Positions 14,391 to 22,121 of a stretch of 32,581 nt of DNA are shown in pieces. The number at the start of each line of letters is the position of its first letter. Position 1 is the first letter of the stretch. This DNA is from an uncultured Acidiferrobacteraceae bacterium (lineage in GTDB: Bacteria > Pseudomonadota > Gammaproteobacteria > Arenicellales > UBA868), in NCBI GenBank assembly GCA_913031305.1, contig CAJWEF010000012.1:1-32581 (forward strand), written 5' to 3'. A program made the translations under genes and the position numbers. The notes beneath the pieces were generated by a model that did not search any database, had not been told where the DNA came from, and saw nothing but the letters and a program-made list of their open reading frames with translations.

Positions 14391-15990
14391 AACGAATCAC
14401 ATCCCAGCGCTTTTGCCAGTCGGGAGTGATAGCTCCCGGGGTCGTCAGTTGATCTTGTTTGATCCATCCCGCAACTGAGTTCAGTACCCGTAGACGGCTC
14501 CAGTCGCCCTTGCGACTGATAACTTCGACTTCAGTCCCCTTGTCAAGCAGTCCGAGCACGTCTGAGTCCGGTCCGGTTGATGGCAGAGAGCGAATTCGAA
14601 CCCGGTTATCGTTAATGTGAGCCCGCCCGCCGCTTTCCTTGACGAATTTGCCATAGACCCACACGTCCAGTCCCATAGGGCTCTTTATCATTATCCAGCC
14701 GTTCTTGCTGCCTATCACTTTGACTGTTATGCCCTTGTCCAAAAGACTGACTACCGGAGCGCCTGCATCCGGTCGCCCAACAACCGGGGCATTGTCAGTA
14801 GTGACCCAGGCGGTTTTGAATGGTGCAACCACGACTTCAGTAGGTGTCGATACGGGATTCGACCGGCTAGTCTGGCCTGGGTTTGCCAAGGCATTAAAGG
14901 TATCCAACCAGTCCTGGGTAGCCGGTTTTTGTAGCGCAAGGCCGGATTGCTGTGCCCAGTTCTGTAGTAGGTGCCCCGCGCTAATTTGTTTCCAATCGCC
15001 AGATTGGGCATGCACCGTAACCGCTGCACCTTTGTCGAGATGTAGAACTACTGATGAGTCGGCACCGGTTGTGGGATGCGTGCGTACCCGGACACGGTTT
15101 GCAGTAATGCGCCCATTGGGCGCACCCGCGACATATTTTCCAAAAACCCAAACCCTGGTTGGCGAAGGCAGTTCCAGTTGAGCCCAAGAGCCGCCGTACC
15201 GGATGATCTTGACCGGGCTTCCTTGTCTTAGTTTGCGGGTGGCAGGGGCTGACAGATTTGGCTGGGCACGGACGGTCAGGTGGCCACTTTGAACATGCGC
15301 TGCTGTGAAACTGGTATTGACGGTTTCCCCAGAAGCGGTGGGCACTGCTGTTTTCTCAGAGGACGAAGGCTCGGGTTGCGCAGTTTCGGAGCGAGTATCG
15401 ACAGAAGCTTTTGGTTTTGCCGGGGTGGCGGGTTGATCGTTTTTCACAGCGAGGTTGTTCTTGTCGATAATACCCAGTACGCGCTTGGCGTCGGCGTGCT
15501 GCTGTTCGGCAGATCTGCTCAGCCAGTCACGCGCTTTGCTGATATCGCGCTCAGCGCCTTTACCGAGGTAATACGCTAACCCGAGGTTGTACTGCGAGGT
15601 GATATCCCCAAGCTCAGCTGCACGTTCCCACCAGTCGACTGCCCGGGAGAAATTCTGCTTAACCCCTCGACCTTCCCAGTAGGCGACCCCCAGATTAAAC
15701 ATTGCTGTTGGATGCCCGGAATCTGCTGCTTTGCCAAACCACTCGATCGCCTGGTCCAGATCCTGGCTGACGCCTTTACCTTCATAGAAAGCAACGCCCA
15801 TGGCGTATTGAGCTTCCCGGTTGCCTTGTCGGGCGTGCGGTTCCCACAACGATACTGCCTTGGCATAGTCACCCGAGTTGTATGCGGCCACTGCCCGTTC
15901 CAGGTCTTCTTTTTGAGCCTGCACCATCGGGCTGGCTGCGAGCAGAAGGGCCAAAAAGGCAATTAATTTGATGTACCGGGAAGATTTCAT
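14374..15990 (-). CDS. Exported Sel1-repeat protein with duplicated bacterial SH3 modules
   Basis: This 538-aa protein has a signal peptide (1-25, cleaved after VQA) and four Sel1-type repeats (about 30-175; motifs YAMGVAFYEGKGV, FNLGVAYWEGRGV, YNLGLAYYLGKGA). A Pro/Ser/Thr-rich linker follows (about 183-230), then four SH3-like modules in two matching pairs (about 232-350 and 390-515). The pairs share VWV(F/Y)GK(Y/F)V, NRVR(V/I)R and LDKG..V.V, and each is followed by a DW-containing tail. Sel1 repeats bind proteins and bacterial SH3 domains often bind peptidoglycan peptides, so this is likely a periplasmic scaffold for cell-wall enzymes; that role is inferred. It is the first gene of a three-gene set with the TPR protein and the L,D-transpeptidase. 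Confidence 0.85.
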   Translation of the reverse strand: MKSSRYIKLIAFLALLLAASPMVQAQKEDLERAVAAYNSGDYAKAVSLWEPHARQGNREAQYAMGVAFYEGKGVSQDLDQAIEWFGKAADSGHPTAMFNLGVAYWEGRGVKQNFSRAVDWWERAAELGDITSQYNLGLAYYLGKGAERDISKARDWLSRSAEQQHADAKRVLGIIDKNNLAVKNDQPATPAKPKASVDTRSETAQPEPSSSEKTAVPTASGETVNTSFTAAHVQSGHLTVRAQPNLSAPATRKLRQGSPVKIIRYGGSWAQLELPSPTRVWVFGKYVAGAPNGRITANRVRVRTHPTTGADSSVVLHLDKGAAVTVHAQSGDWKQISAGHLLQNWAQQSGLALQKPATQDWLDTFNALANPGQTSRSNPVSTPTEVVVAPFKTAWVTTDNAPVVGRPDAGAPVVSLLDKGITVKVIGSKNGWIMIKSPMGLDVWVYGKFVKESGGRAHINDNRVRIRSLPSTGPDSDVLGLLDKGTEVEVISRKGDWSRLRVLNSVAGWIKQDQLTTPGAITPDWQKRWDVIRSEATR

Positions 15991-16014
15991 TTGCCTGTAG
16001 CTGCTTTCAATATC

Positions 16015-16617
16015 TTAGACCTGCGTGACTTGAATGATCTCGTGTGACCCATGCCAGATCATAGTGACGGCCACATAGAGTATTACGGCAAGCCCAATGT
16101 ACGCAATCCAGCGGTGGCGCTCAAGTAGGTGAGCCACCATGGTTGCGGCAAAAGCCATCAGACCAACCGACAGAACAAGGCCAATGACTAATATCAGCGT
16201 ATGATCGCGAGCGATCCCGGCAACTGCCAGGACGTTGTCCAAAGACATGGAGATATCTGCTAGGATGATCTGGAAGACCGCATGTTTCATTGATTTGGGA
16301 GCGGGCCTTGAAGCGGGGTTCGTGTCGGATTCAGATTGTTGAACGATCTGGAGTTCTCGCCACAGCTTCCAGCAAACCCACAGCAATAACAGCCCACCTG
16401 CCAGTACCAAACCAATAATTTGCAGCAGTTGTACGGTAACCAGGGCGAAGCCGATTCTGAGGATGGCTGCCGCTGCGATACCGATCAGGATTACCCGGGG
16501 CCGAAGTGGCGCTGGAACGGTGGCAGCGACCAGGCCGACAACAATTGCATTGTCGCCGGCCAGGACTAAGTCAACCAGGATAACCTGTAACAATGGCCAC
16601 AGTTGTTCTACTGTCAT
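16015..16617 (-). CDS. TerC-family integral membrane protein (YjbE type)
   Basis: This 200-aa inner-membrane protein has about six or seven hydrophobic spans. The two TerC acidic signatures are present: DLVLAGDNAIVVG in the first span and DISMSLDNVLAVAG in the second half. These Asp/Asn residues are thought to form a metal site, and relatives in Bacillus and other bacteria export Mn2+ or load it onto secreted proteins. The length and the hydrophilic middle loop (about residues 92-110) fit the YjbE subgroup. It is divergent from gcdH. No clear ribosome site is visible. The leader has a TATAAT and a hairpin with a T-run (separate entries). Confidence 0.85.
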   Translation of the reverse strand: MTVEQLWPLLQVILVDLVLAGDNAIVVGLVAATVPAPLRPRVILIGIAAAAILRIGFALVTVQLLQIIGLVLAGGLLLLWVCWKLWRELQIVQQSESDTNPASRPAPKSMKHAVFQIILADISMSLDNVLAVAGIARDHTLILVIGLVLSVGLMAFAATMVAHLLERHRWIAYIGLAVILYVAVTMIWHGSHEIIQVTQV

Positions 16618-16640
16618 GCGATCTTAAGGAGTGTTGGTTG

Positions 16641-16687
16641 AAAAAAGCGCATCTGTTTATGCGTTGGGATGGGATAGGGCTATTATA
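16641..16687 (-). promoter_or_regulatory. Candidate promoter -10 and leader hairpin for the TerC gene
   Basis: On the minus strand a perfect TATAAT (16687-16682) lies about 65 bases before the ATG, though no good -35 is seen. Downstream, inside the predicted leader, CGCAT / ATGCG form a 5-bp stem followed one base later by six T, a small terminator-like shape. It could attenuate the gene, but the stem is short. Confidence 0.35.
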
Positions 16688-16769
16688 CGTTTGTCCGGGT
16701 AGCTCCAGGATGGCCTATGGGCTGGCCGACACGGATTAACCATCAGAAAAAGGAAATAGCACAGTAGCA

Positions 16770-17957
16770 ATGAAAAAACCTCAGACTGTAAATTTCGACT
16801 GGGCTGATCCGTTAGCCCTGGAAGATGCGCTCAGCGACGAAGAACGTCTGGTGCAAGATTCCATTCGACGGTTCTGTCAGGATGAATTGCAACCCCGGGT
16901 GCTCCTGGCGCATCGTGAGGAGCGGATTGATCGGGATATTTTTCCGCGTATGGGTGAATTGGGTCTTTTGGGATCAACCATCGACGGCTACGGCTGCGCT
17001 GGCCTGAGTTACGTCTGCTACGGGCTAGCCGCCCGTGAAGTCGAGCGCGTTGATTCCGGATACCGCTCCATGATGAGCGTGCAATCCAGCCTGGTCATGC
17101 ATCCAATTCATGCCTACGGTTCACAGGCGCAGCGTGAAAAATACCTGCCAAAACTGGCCTCAGGGGAATGGGTGGGCTGCTTTGGGCTTACAGAGCCTGA
17201 CCATGGCTCTGATCCGGGAGGTATGAAGACCCGGGCGCGAACGGTCGACGGGGGTTTTCGCCTTAACGGTGCCAAGATGTGGATTACCAATTCGCCGATC
17301 GCGGATGTATTTGTTATCTGGGCCAAGGATGATGACGGAGTTATCCGAGGCTTTGTGCTCGAACGTGATATGTCTGGCCTCAGCACACCCAAGATTGAGG
17401 GTAAATTCTCACTACGTACCTCGGTGACCGGGGAGATCGTTATGGAGGATATATTTGTTCCGGCTGAAAATGCCCTCGATGGGGTCAGCGGACTTGCAGG
17501 ACCTTTTGGGTGCCTCAATCGGGCCCGTTATGGTATTGCCTGGGGATCCATGGGTGCCGCGGAGTTTTGCTGGCATGCTGCGCGCAATTACACCCTTGAG
17601 CGAGAACAGTTCGGTCGACCGTTGGCCGCCAACCAGTTGGTGCAGAAAAAACTCGCCGACATGCAGACCGAGATCACTCTGGGCACACATGCCTGCTTGC
17701 GGCTAGGGCGTCTTTTCGATGAGGGGCGTGTTGCACCCGAGGCGATATCGCTGTTGAAGCGTAATAACTGCGGCAAGGCGCTGGAGATCGCCCGAACGGC
17801 AAGGGATATGCACGGAGGCAACGGTGTTGCCGACGAATATCATGTTATCCGCCACATGATGAATCTCGAGGCGGTGAATACCTATGAGGGCACACATGAC
17901 GTTCATGCGCTGATCCTGGGCCGTGCCCAGACCGGGATACAGGCTTTCACCGGCTGA
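16770..17957 (+). CDS. gcdH: Glutaryl-CoA dehydrogenase
   Basis: This 395-aa FAD enzyme of the acyl-CoA dehydrogenase family oxidises and decarboxylates glutaryl-CoA to crotonyl-CoA, passing electrons to ETF. Blocks matching GcdH include [38 protein letters not shown], the FAD/substrate segment [34 protein letters not shown] and the C-terminal catalytic Glu block [20 protein letters not shown]. The YEGTHD Glu is the catalytic base in GcdH. The gene follows an AAGGAAAT ribosome site. A CoA-transferase gene starts three bases after its stop, so the pair can activate and then oxidise glutarate, an intermediate of lysine, cadaverine and 5-aminovalerate breakdown. Confidence 0.95.
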   Translation: MKKPQTVNFDWADPLALEDALSDEERLVQDSIRRFCQDELQPRVLLAHREERIDRDIFPRMGELGLLGSTIDGYGCAGLSYVCYGLAAREVERVDSGYRSMMSVQSSLVMHPIHAYGSQAQREKYLPKLASGEWVGCFGLTEPDHGSDPGGMKTRARTVDGGFRLNGAKMWITNSPIADVFVIWAKDDDGVIRGFVLERDMSGLSTPKIEGKFSLRTSVTGEIVMEDIFVPAENALDGVSGLAGPFGCLNRARYGIAWGSMGAAEFCWHAARNYTLEREQFGRPLAANQLVQKKLADMQTEITLGTHACLRLGRLFDEGRVAPEAISLLKRNNCGKALEIARTARDMHGGNGVADEYHVIRHMMNLEAVNTYEGTHDVHALILGRAQTGIQAFTG

Positions 17958-17960
17958 AAC

Positions 17961-19181
17961 GTGGGCGTCCTGTCCCATTTCAGAGTACTTGATCTCAGCC
18001 GGGTCCTGGCGGGCCCGTGGTGCACTCAGATGCTGGCGGATCTTGGCGCCGATGTCATCAAGATCGAGCGCCCGGAGCAAGGCGATGACACCCGTCGCTG
18101 GGGGCCGCCGTTTATCAGTCACACGCCTGGCGAAGATCAAGGGGAATCGGCATATTTCCTGGGCACCAATCGGGGCAAGCGTTCGGTAACCCTGAATATT
18201 GCTGATATTCAAGGTCAGAAAATTATTCGGGAACTGGTATCGGGTTGTGATGTACTGATCGAGAACTTTAAGGTAGGTGCACTAGCACGGTATGGCCTGG
18301 ATTACGAATCGCTCAGGCCTTTGAACTCTCGATTGGTGTACTGCTCAATTACCGGTTTCGGCCAGGATGGTCCTTATGCGCATAAGGCCGGGTATGACTT
18401 CATGATCCAGGGATTGGGGGGATTGATGAGTATCACCGGAGAGGCAGAGGATACTCCCGGTGCCGGCCCGCAAAAAGTGGGGGTGGCAATGGCGGATATG
18501 GTGACCGGTCTGTATGCCACCTCTGCGATTCAGGCAGCACTGATTGGGCGCGAACGTACCGGCGAAGGGCAGTACATCGACATGGCTTTGTTCGACTGCC
18601 AGGTTGCGGTACTCGCCAACCAGGCAATGGCTTATCTTGTGGGCAACGATGTACCCATCCGCATGGGGAATGCGCACCCCAATATCGTGCCGTACCAGGT
18701 TTTTGCGACAGGCGATAGTCACGTTATTCTTGCAGTTGGTAATGATATCCAGTTCACGCGTTTTTGTGCTCTAGCGAATTGCACAGAGCTCGCGGACGAT
18801 GCACGGTTTGCGCACAACCAGGATCGGGTTCGCAACCGAGTCGAGTTGGTCGCAAAACTGACTCAGATCATGGCTGGCCAGAGCACAGCGCAATGGCTCG
18901 AAAAACTTGAACCTGAAGGAATACCGTGTGGACGGATCAACCGGATAGATGAGGCCCTGAATGATCCCCAGGTTGCCCACCGGCAAATGCGGGTCAGCGC
19001 ACAACACGCATCACTAGGCGAAATTGAATTGCTCAGCAGTCCGATGAAACTGAGCGGTACGCCACCACAGGTTAGCCGTGCCCCCCCTCTGCTCGGAGAG
19101 CATACCGATGAGGTGCTCTCCCAACTTCTGAACTACTCCCAAGAGCAAATCGGGCAGTTGCGTTCTGATCGGGTGATCTGA
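17961..19181 (+). CDS. Class III CoA-transferase (CaiB/BaiF), likely succinyl-CoA:glutarate CoA-transferase
   Basis: This 406-aa cytoplasmic enzyme moves CoA between carboxylic acids. Family features are the opening FRVLDLSRVLAGPWCTQMLA, DLGADVIKIERP, NRGKRSVTLNI, and the catalytic Asp in VGVAMADMVTGLYATSAIQ. The start is a GTG three bases after the gcdH stop; no ribosome site is separate from the gcdH end, so translation is probably coupled. Pairing with gcdH points to glutarate as acceptor, as known for the human SUGCT protein and bacterial relatives beside gcdH; this substrate is inference from context. The 12-base gap to the convergent TonB-like gene leaves no obvious terminator. Confidence 0.88.
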   Translation: MGVLSHFRVLDLSRVLAGPWCTQMLADLGADVIKIERPEQGDDTRRWGPPFISHTPGEDQGESAYFLGTNRGKRSVTLNIADIQGQKIIRELVSGCDVLIENFKVGALARYGLDYESLRPLNSRLVYCSITGFGQDGPYAHKAGYDFMIQGLGGLMSITGEAEDTPGAGPQKVGVAMADMVTGLYATSAIQAALIGRERTGEGQYIDMALFDCQVAVLANQAMAYLVGNDVPIRMGNAHPNIVPYQVFATGDSHVILAVGNDIQFTRFCALANCTELADDARFAHNQDRVRNRVELVAKLTQIMAGQSTAQWLEKLEPEGIPCGRINRIDEALNDPQVAHRQMRVSAQHASLGEIELLSSPMKLSGTPPQVSRAPPLLGEHTDEVLSQLLNYSQEQIGQLRSDRVI

Positions 19182-19195
19182 GCTTATCGTTCGGC

Positions 19196-20650
19196 CTAGC
19201 TGTTGACCCTGTTAAGCAGGCGGAACTGTACCGGGATCGTAGTAGTCGCCGGCGAGGCCGTGCCGTCCCTAATGGCAGGTGTAAATTGCCACTGCCGCAC
19301 AGCCTTTAAAGCTGCCTGGTCCAGGAGTTTTGATCCACTGGGCTTGCTGATCGATATCTCAGAGACTTTTCCTGACGCTGAAACGCTTACGGCAAGGGAT
19401 ACCTCGCCCTCCAGGCCCCGCCGGATCGCCAGGCGTGGGTACACCGGTTTGGGGTTACCTGCCACTGGGCGTGGGTCAGATTCGCGTAATGCGTTTCCCG
19501 TATCCAGGGCTGCAGCCGAGGGTTGAGCGCTCTGGATGGTTTGTTCGCTCTGAGCCCGAAGCGCTGTAGCCTCCTCGTCACTGATTTCAAGACGGGTTAC
19601 CAGTTCGATGTTTTCGTCTATCAGTCGATCACGCGACTGGGTTAGTTGAGTGATCGCAGCCTTAAGTACGGCTCTTTGGCGTCTATCGTCATTGTCGCTC
19701 TGGCGTAGGGCTGCAATCTGCCCCTGAAGAGATGTATTGGCGTTCGTTAATTCGACTTTCTTGGCAACCAGTCGATCGCGCTGTTCTTGGCTTTTGATAA
19801 AGCGATCATCGACAGCAGCCTTCTCCTTGGCCAGCCGATCTTTTCCCTGGCGCTCTGTGGCAAGATCTGCCGCAAGGCTTTTCGCGGCTTGCGCAGTTCT
19901 GGCGTTCTTTTCGGCCAGGCTGTCGCGCGTTGTAGTCAGCTTGACGATCGTCGTATTCAAAGCTACTACCTCATCCCTAAGCTCGCTGTCGTTTCGTTGC
20001 AAAGAGGCTGTCTGGTTTTTGAGATCCGCCTGTGCGGCTAGTAGTGAGGTGTACTTGGTTTTTAGCTGGTCATGGTGCTCGCGGACTGTGGTTAAATCGT
20101 CCTGGATAGCGGTTTTTTCTTCTACTAGCTGATCTTTTTCCTGTTTGGTCAAGACAAGGTTGGCTGCAATCCTGTAATTGTCCTGCGCCAGAGCCGTTTT
20201 TTCTTCGACGAGGTGCTCGTAGCTTTCGGCCATTGTCGCAACCTGTTGTTGCAACTGTGTTCTGTCAGATTCCAGATCAGAATGATTTTGCTCAAGGGCA
20301 ACTACGGCGGCCTTGAACTCTTCATTTTCTGATTGCACTTGGGTCAGGTCATTCTGGTTCTGCACCAGCCGTGTTTGCAATGACTCAGTGAGCGTCTTAA
20401 GTTGATCGTTCTCTTTTTTCAAAAGGTCGATCTGGTTTGAAAGGGCGGGGGAGTCAGGCGCTGCCACGGATGGCAAAGGAGTGTCACCCAGGTCCTGAGC
20501 TTCATCAATAAGTACCGCTTCGATCTGCGTGCGAAATGGCATTGCCGGGTCGAGTGACGGAACGGGAGCTACAGAACTCCAAAGGGCCGCTAAACCGGCG
20601 TGTAGCGCGGTTGACGCCAGTACCGCAGGGAGTAGTGCGCGGGCCCTCAC
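19196..20650 (-). CDS. TonB-like energy transducer with long coiled-coil spacer, under cobalamin riboswitch
   Basis: This is a 484-aa protein. A short basic N-terminus and one hydrophobic helix (about 6-26) anchor it in the inner membrane. Residues about 70-372 are almost unbroken coiled coil rich in Glu, Gln, Leu, Asp and Lys. Within it a phrase of the form RDRL..(E/K)K.. recurs at least five times (for example EKDQLVEEKTA, GKDRLAKEKAA, QRDRLVAKKVE, SRDRLIDENIE). Residues about 398-480 form a TonB C-terminal domain (PVYPRLAIRRGLEGEVSLAV, QAALKAVRQWQFTPA). The usual Pro-rich TonB spacer is missing; the layout recalls TolA, whose spacer is helical. A cobalamin riboswitch upstream on the same strand and the neighbouring btu genes suggest it energises BtuB. 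The start is GTG, overlapping the stop of a mini-ORF. No exbB/exbD is in the window. Confidence 0.85.
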   Translation of the reverse strand: MRARALLPAVLASTALHAGLAALWSSVAPVPSLDPAMPFRTQIEAVLIDEAQDLGDTPLPSVAAPDSPALSNQIDLLKKENDQLKTLTESLQTRLVQNQNDLTQVQSENEEFKAAVVALEQNHSDLESDRTQLQQQVATMAESYEHLVEEKTALAQDNYRIAANLVLTKQEKDQLVEEKTAIQDDLTTVREHHDQLKTKYTSLLAAQADLKNQTASLQRNDSELRDEVVALNTTIVKLTTTRDSLAEKNARTAQAAKSLAADLATERQGKDRLAKEKAAVDDRFIKSQEQRDRLVAKKVELTNANTSLQGQIAALRQSDNDDRRQRAVLKAAITQLTQSRDRLIDENIELVTRLEISDEEATALRAQSEQTIQSAQPSAAALDTGNALRESDPRPVAGNPKPVYPRLAIRRGLEGEVSLAVSVSASGKVSEISISKPSGSKLLDQAALKAVRQWQFTPAIRDGTASPATTTIPVQFRLLNRVNS

Positions 20651-20724
20651 TAGTTGACCACGTTTGTGCCTGTGCCCGGGTCAATTGGCCGCTTATCGAT
20701 ACTGGAAATCACTTCTCGTCTCAT
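20650..20724 (-). CDS. 24-residue mini-ORF overlapping the start of the TonB-like gene
   Basis: An ATG preceded by AGAGGA at good spacing opens a 24-codon frame starting MRREVISSIDKRP and ending GTGTNVVN. Its TAG shares its G with the GTG of the TonB-like gene (TAGTG), the classical shape of translational coupling. It lies between the cobalamin riboswitch and the gene, so the riboswitch could act on this start and pass the effect on. Alternatively, a frameshift at the overlap would give the transducer a longer cytoplasmic N-terminus. I do not recognise the peptide. It is too short to judge coding bias. Confidence 0.5.
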   Translation of the reverse strand: MRREVISSIDKRPIDPGTGTNVVN

Positions 20725-20814
20725 GGCGAATCCTCTGCTCTGGAACGACGTTTCGCGTCGCCCACCGCGGTGGTTCCGCACCTCAGACTTTTCCCGATCC
20801 GAGATAAACGACGC

Positions 20815-20970
20815 CGGTGCGGGCAGGTCTCCTGGCTTGCGGATCAATACAGAGAGTCGGCCTTCCCGGCGTTTTGCCAGTGGCACATTTGACTCTCTGC
20901 TGGCCGCCTACAGTTGCGGGTACAGCCTAGGTTTGCACATGTTACTGTGCACCTTAGTTCCCTTTTAACC
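20815..20970 (-). promoter_or_regulatory. Cobalamin (B12) riboswitch upstream of the TonB-like gene
   Basis: The minus strand shows the conserved blocks in order: AAGGGAACTAAGGTGC, then CCCGCAACTGTA, then TGCCACTG, then GGGAAGGC, then the B12 box AAGCCAGGAGACCTGCC (20838-20822). This is the standard cobalamin aptamer order. It ends about 100 bases before the mini-ORF and 170 before the TonB-like GTG. Adenosylcobalamin binding would be expected to lower expression. The outer ends are approximate. Confidence 0.92.
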
Positions 20971-20995
20971 CCGATTGGGGCCGGCACCGTAGTGA

Positions 20996-21024
20996 ATAGT
21001 CGCTTAATCCCCTAATTTTTTCAA
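20996..21024 (-). promoter_or_regulatory. Possible promoter for the riboswitch/TonB transcript
   Basis: On the minus strand TTGAAA (21024-21019) is followed after 17 bases by GACTAT (21001-20996), just ahead of the riboswitch. The -35 is good, the -10 weak, but the position is right. Confidence 0.3.
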
Positions 21025-21082
21025 GCATGAATACGTCCCACAGGCGCCAGGGCCCCAGGCACAGCTAATCTTTGTGACTCAC

Positions 21083-21088
21083 TATAAT
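21083..21088 (+). promoter_or_regulatory. Candidate -10 element for btuC
   Basis: A perfect TATAAT lies 37 bases before the btuC ATG on the plus strand. No matching -35 is visible. No riboswitch blocks were found between this element and btuC, so btuCD may not be directly under B12 control. Confidence 0.35.
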
Positions 21089-21125
21089 CACAGCATAGCA
21101 CCACGCCAACGAGCGACTCCTCGCT

Positions 21126-22121
21126 ATGCCAAAAACTGCCACAACCTTCCTTTTGAAAATTTCAATTTTGGGTTTTATCGCCCTTGCAGCTTTCGTTCTC
21201 GCCTTGACTATGGGTAGTGTTTCCATCGAGTGGGCCCAAGTGCTCGCTGGAGTTCGTGGCGAGCATCTATCGGTGGATTACGCTGTCGTAGTCCAACTGC
21301 GTCTGCCACGCGCATTGAATGCGTTTGTGGTAGGCGGGCTTTTGGGTCTTGCTGGGACACTGATGCAGGTGCTGTTGCGCAACCCGCTCGCGGATCCCTA
21401 TGTGCTGGGGGTTTCCGGAGGCGCCGCCGTCGCCGCCTTGTTGGCGATGATGCTTGGCTGGCACCAGGGCTGGGTTTCATTGGCAGCCGCAGGCGGTGCG
21501 CTTGGCTCTATGGCGTTGGTTTTTATACTCTCTCGTGGACAAGGCGACTGGTCGACCACCCGTTTATTGTTGACCGGAGTGGTGTTGGCCGCAGGGTGGG
21601 GGGCGGCCGTGAGTTTTATTCTTGTTGTCAGCCCGGACACCCATCTTCGTGGGATGCTGTTCTGGCTCATGGGAGATGTGCATGAATCATATCCTGGCGG
21701 GCTTCGAAGTGGAATACTGGCTGGCGCCCTGATCATTGCGCTCATTTCTGCCCGAATTCTCAATGTGTTGACCTTAGGTGAGTTACGCGCACAGTCATTA
21801 GGCGTCGATACTGGACTCGTTCGGCTGGGTTTGTTTCTGGTGGCTGGTATCCTGACCGCATCGGCCGTGACCCTCGCCGGCGCGATTGGCTTTGTTGGGC
21901 TGGTGGTGCCTCACCTGGTGCGTATATGGGGCGGGTCCGATCACCGTTTCGTGATACCAGCCTCGGTACTGGGAGGCGGCAGCCTGCTGGTGCTGGCAGA
22001 AATGTTTTCCAGAACCCTGCTTGCTCCAATCCAGTTACCTGTTGGCGTGATTACCGCGTTTGTCGGGGTACCATTGTTTCTCCTATTACTGCGCCGCAGT
22101 ACGGCTCCGGTGGTTCGCTGA
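21126..22121 (+). CDS. btuC: Cobalamin ABC importer, permease (BtuC, FecCD family)
   Basis: This 331-aa inner-membrane protein has about ten hydrophobic spans. FecCD landmarks are QLRLPRALNAFVVGGLLGLAG, MQVLLRNPLADPYVLGVSGG, FWLMGDVHESYPGGL and GFVGLVVPHLVRIWGGSDHR. It forms a dimer that carries vitamin B12 from the periplasm with BtuD and BtuF. Iron-siderophore permeases share this fold; B12 is chosen because two cobalamin riboswitches, btuB and a BtuF-like protein surround it. Its TGA overlaps the btuD ATG by one base. Confidence 0.88.
   Translation: MPKTATTFLLKISILGFIALAAFVLALTMGSVSIEWAQVLAGVRGEHLSVDYAVVVQLRLPRALNAFVVGGLLGLAGTLMQVLLRNPLADPYVLGVSGGAAVAALLAMMLGWHQGWVSLAAAGGALGSMALVFILSRGQGDWSTTRLLLTGVVLAAGWGAAVSFILVVSPDTHLRGMLFWLMGDVHESYPGGLRSGILAGALIIALISARILNVLTLGELRAQSLGVDTGLVRLGLFLVAGILTASAVTLAGAIGFVGLVVPHLVRIWGGSDHRFVIPASVLGGGSLLVLAEMFSRTLLAPIQLPVGVITAFVGVPLFLLLLRRSTAPVVR

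Noticed and set aside
16618-16769. yybP-ykoY manganese riboswitch before the TerC gene
   Set aside because: The conserved loop sequences of that RNA were not found in the 152-base gap.
19737-20132. 131-codon plus-strand ORF inside the TonB-like gene
   Set aside because: Its Ser/Arg/Val-rich product is the mirror image of Lys/Glu/Leu coiled-coil codons, a common artefact.
20650-20886. 78-codon minus-strand ORF in the riboswitch leader
   Set aside because: Its first half runs through the B12 box of the aptamer and has no ribosome site; only the last 24 codons, with their own ATG and ribosome site, are kept as a candidate.
21926-22120. Long upstream start for btuD in the ORF track
   Set aside because: It overlaps the end of btuC in another frame and the family N-terminus begins at the ATG at 22121.
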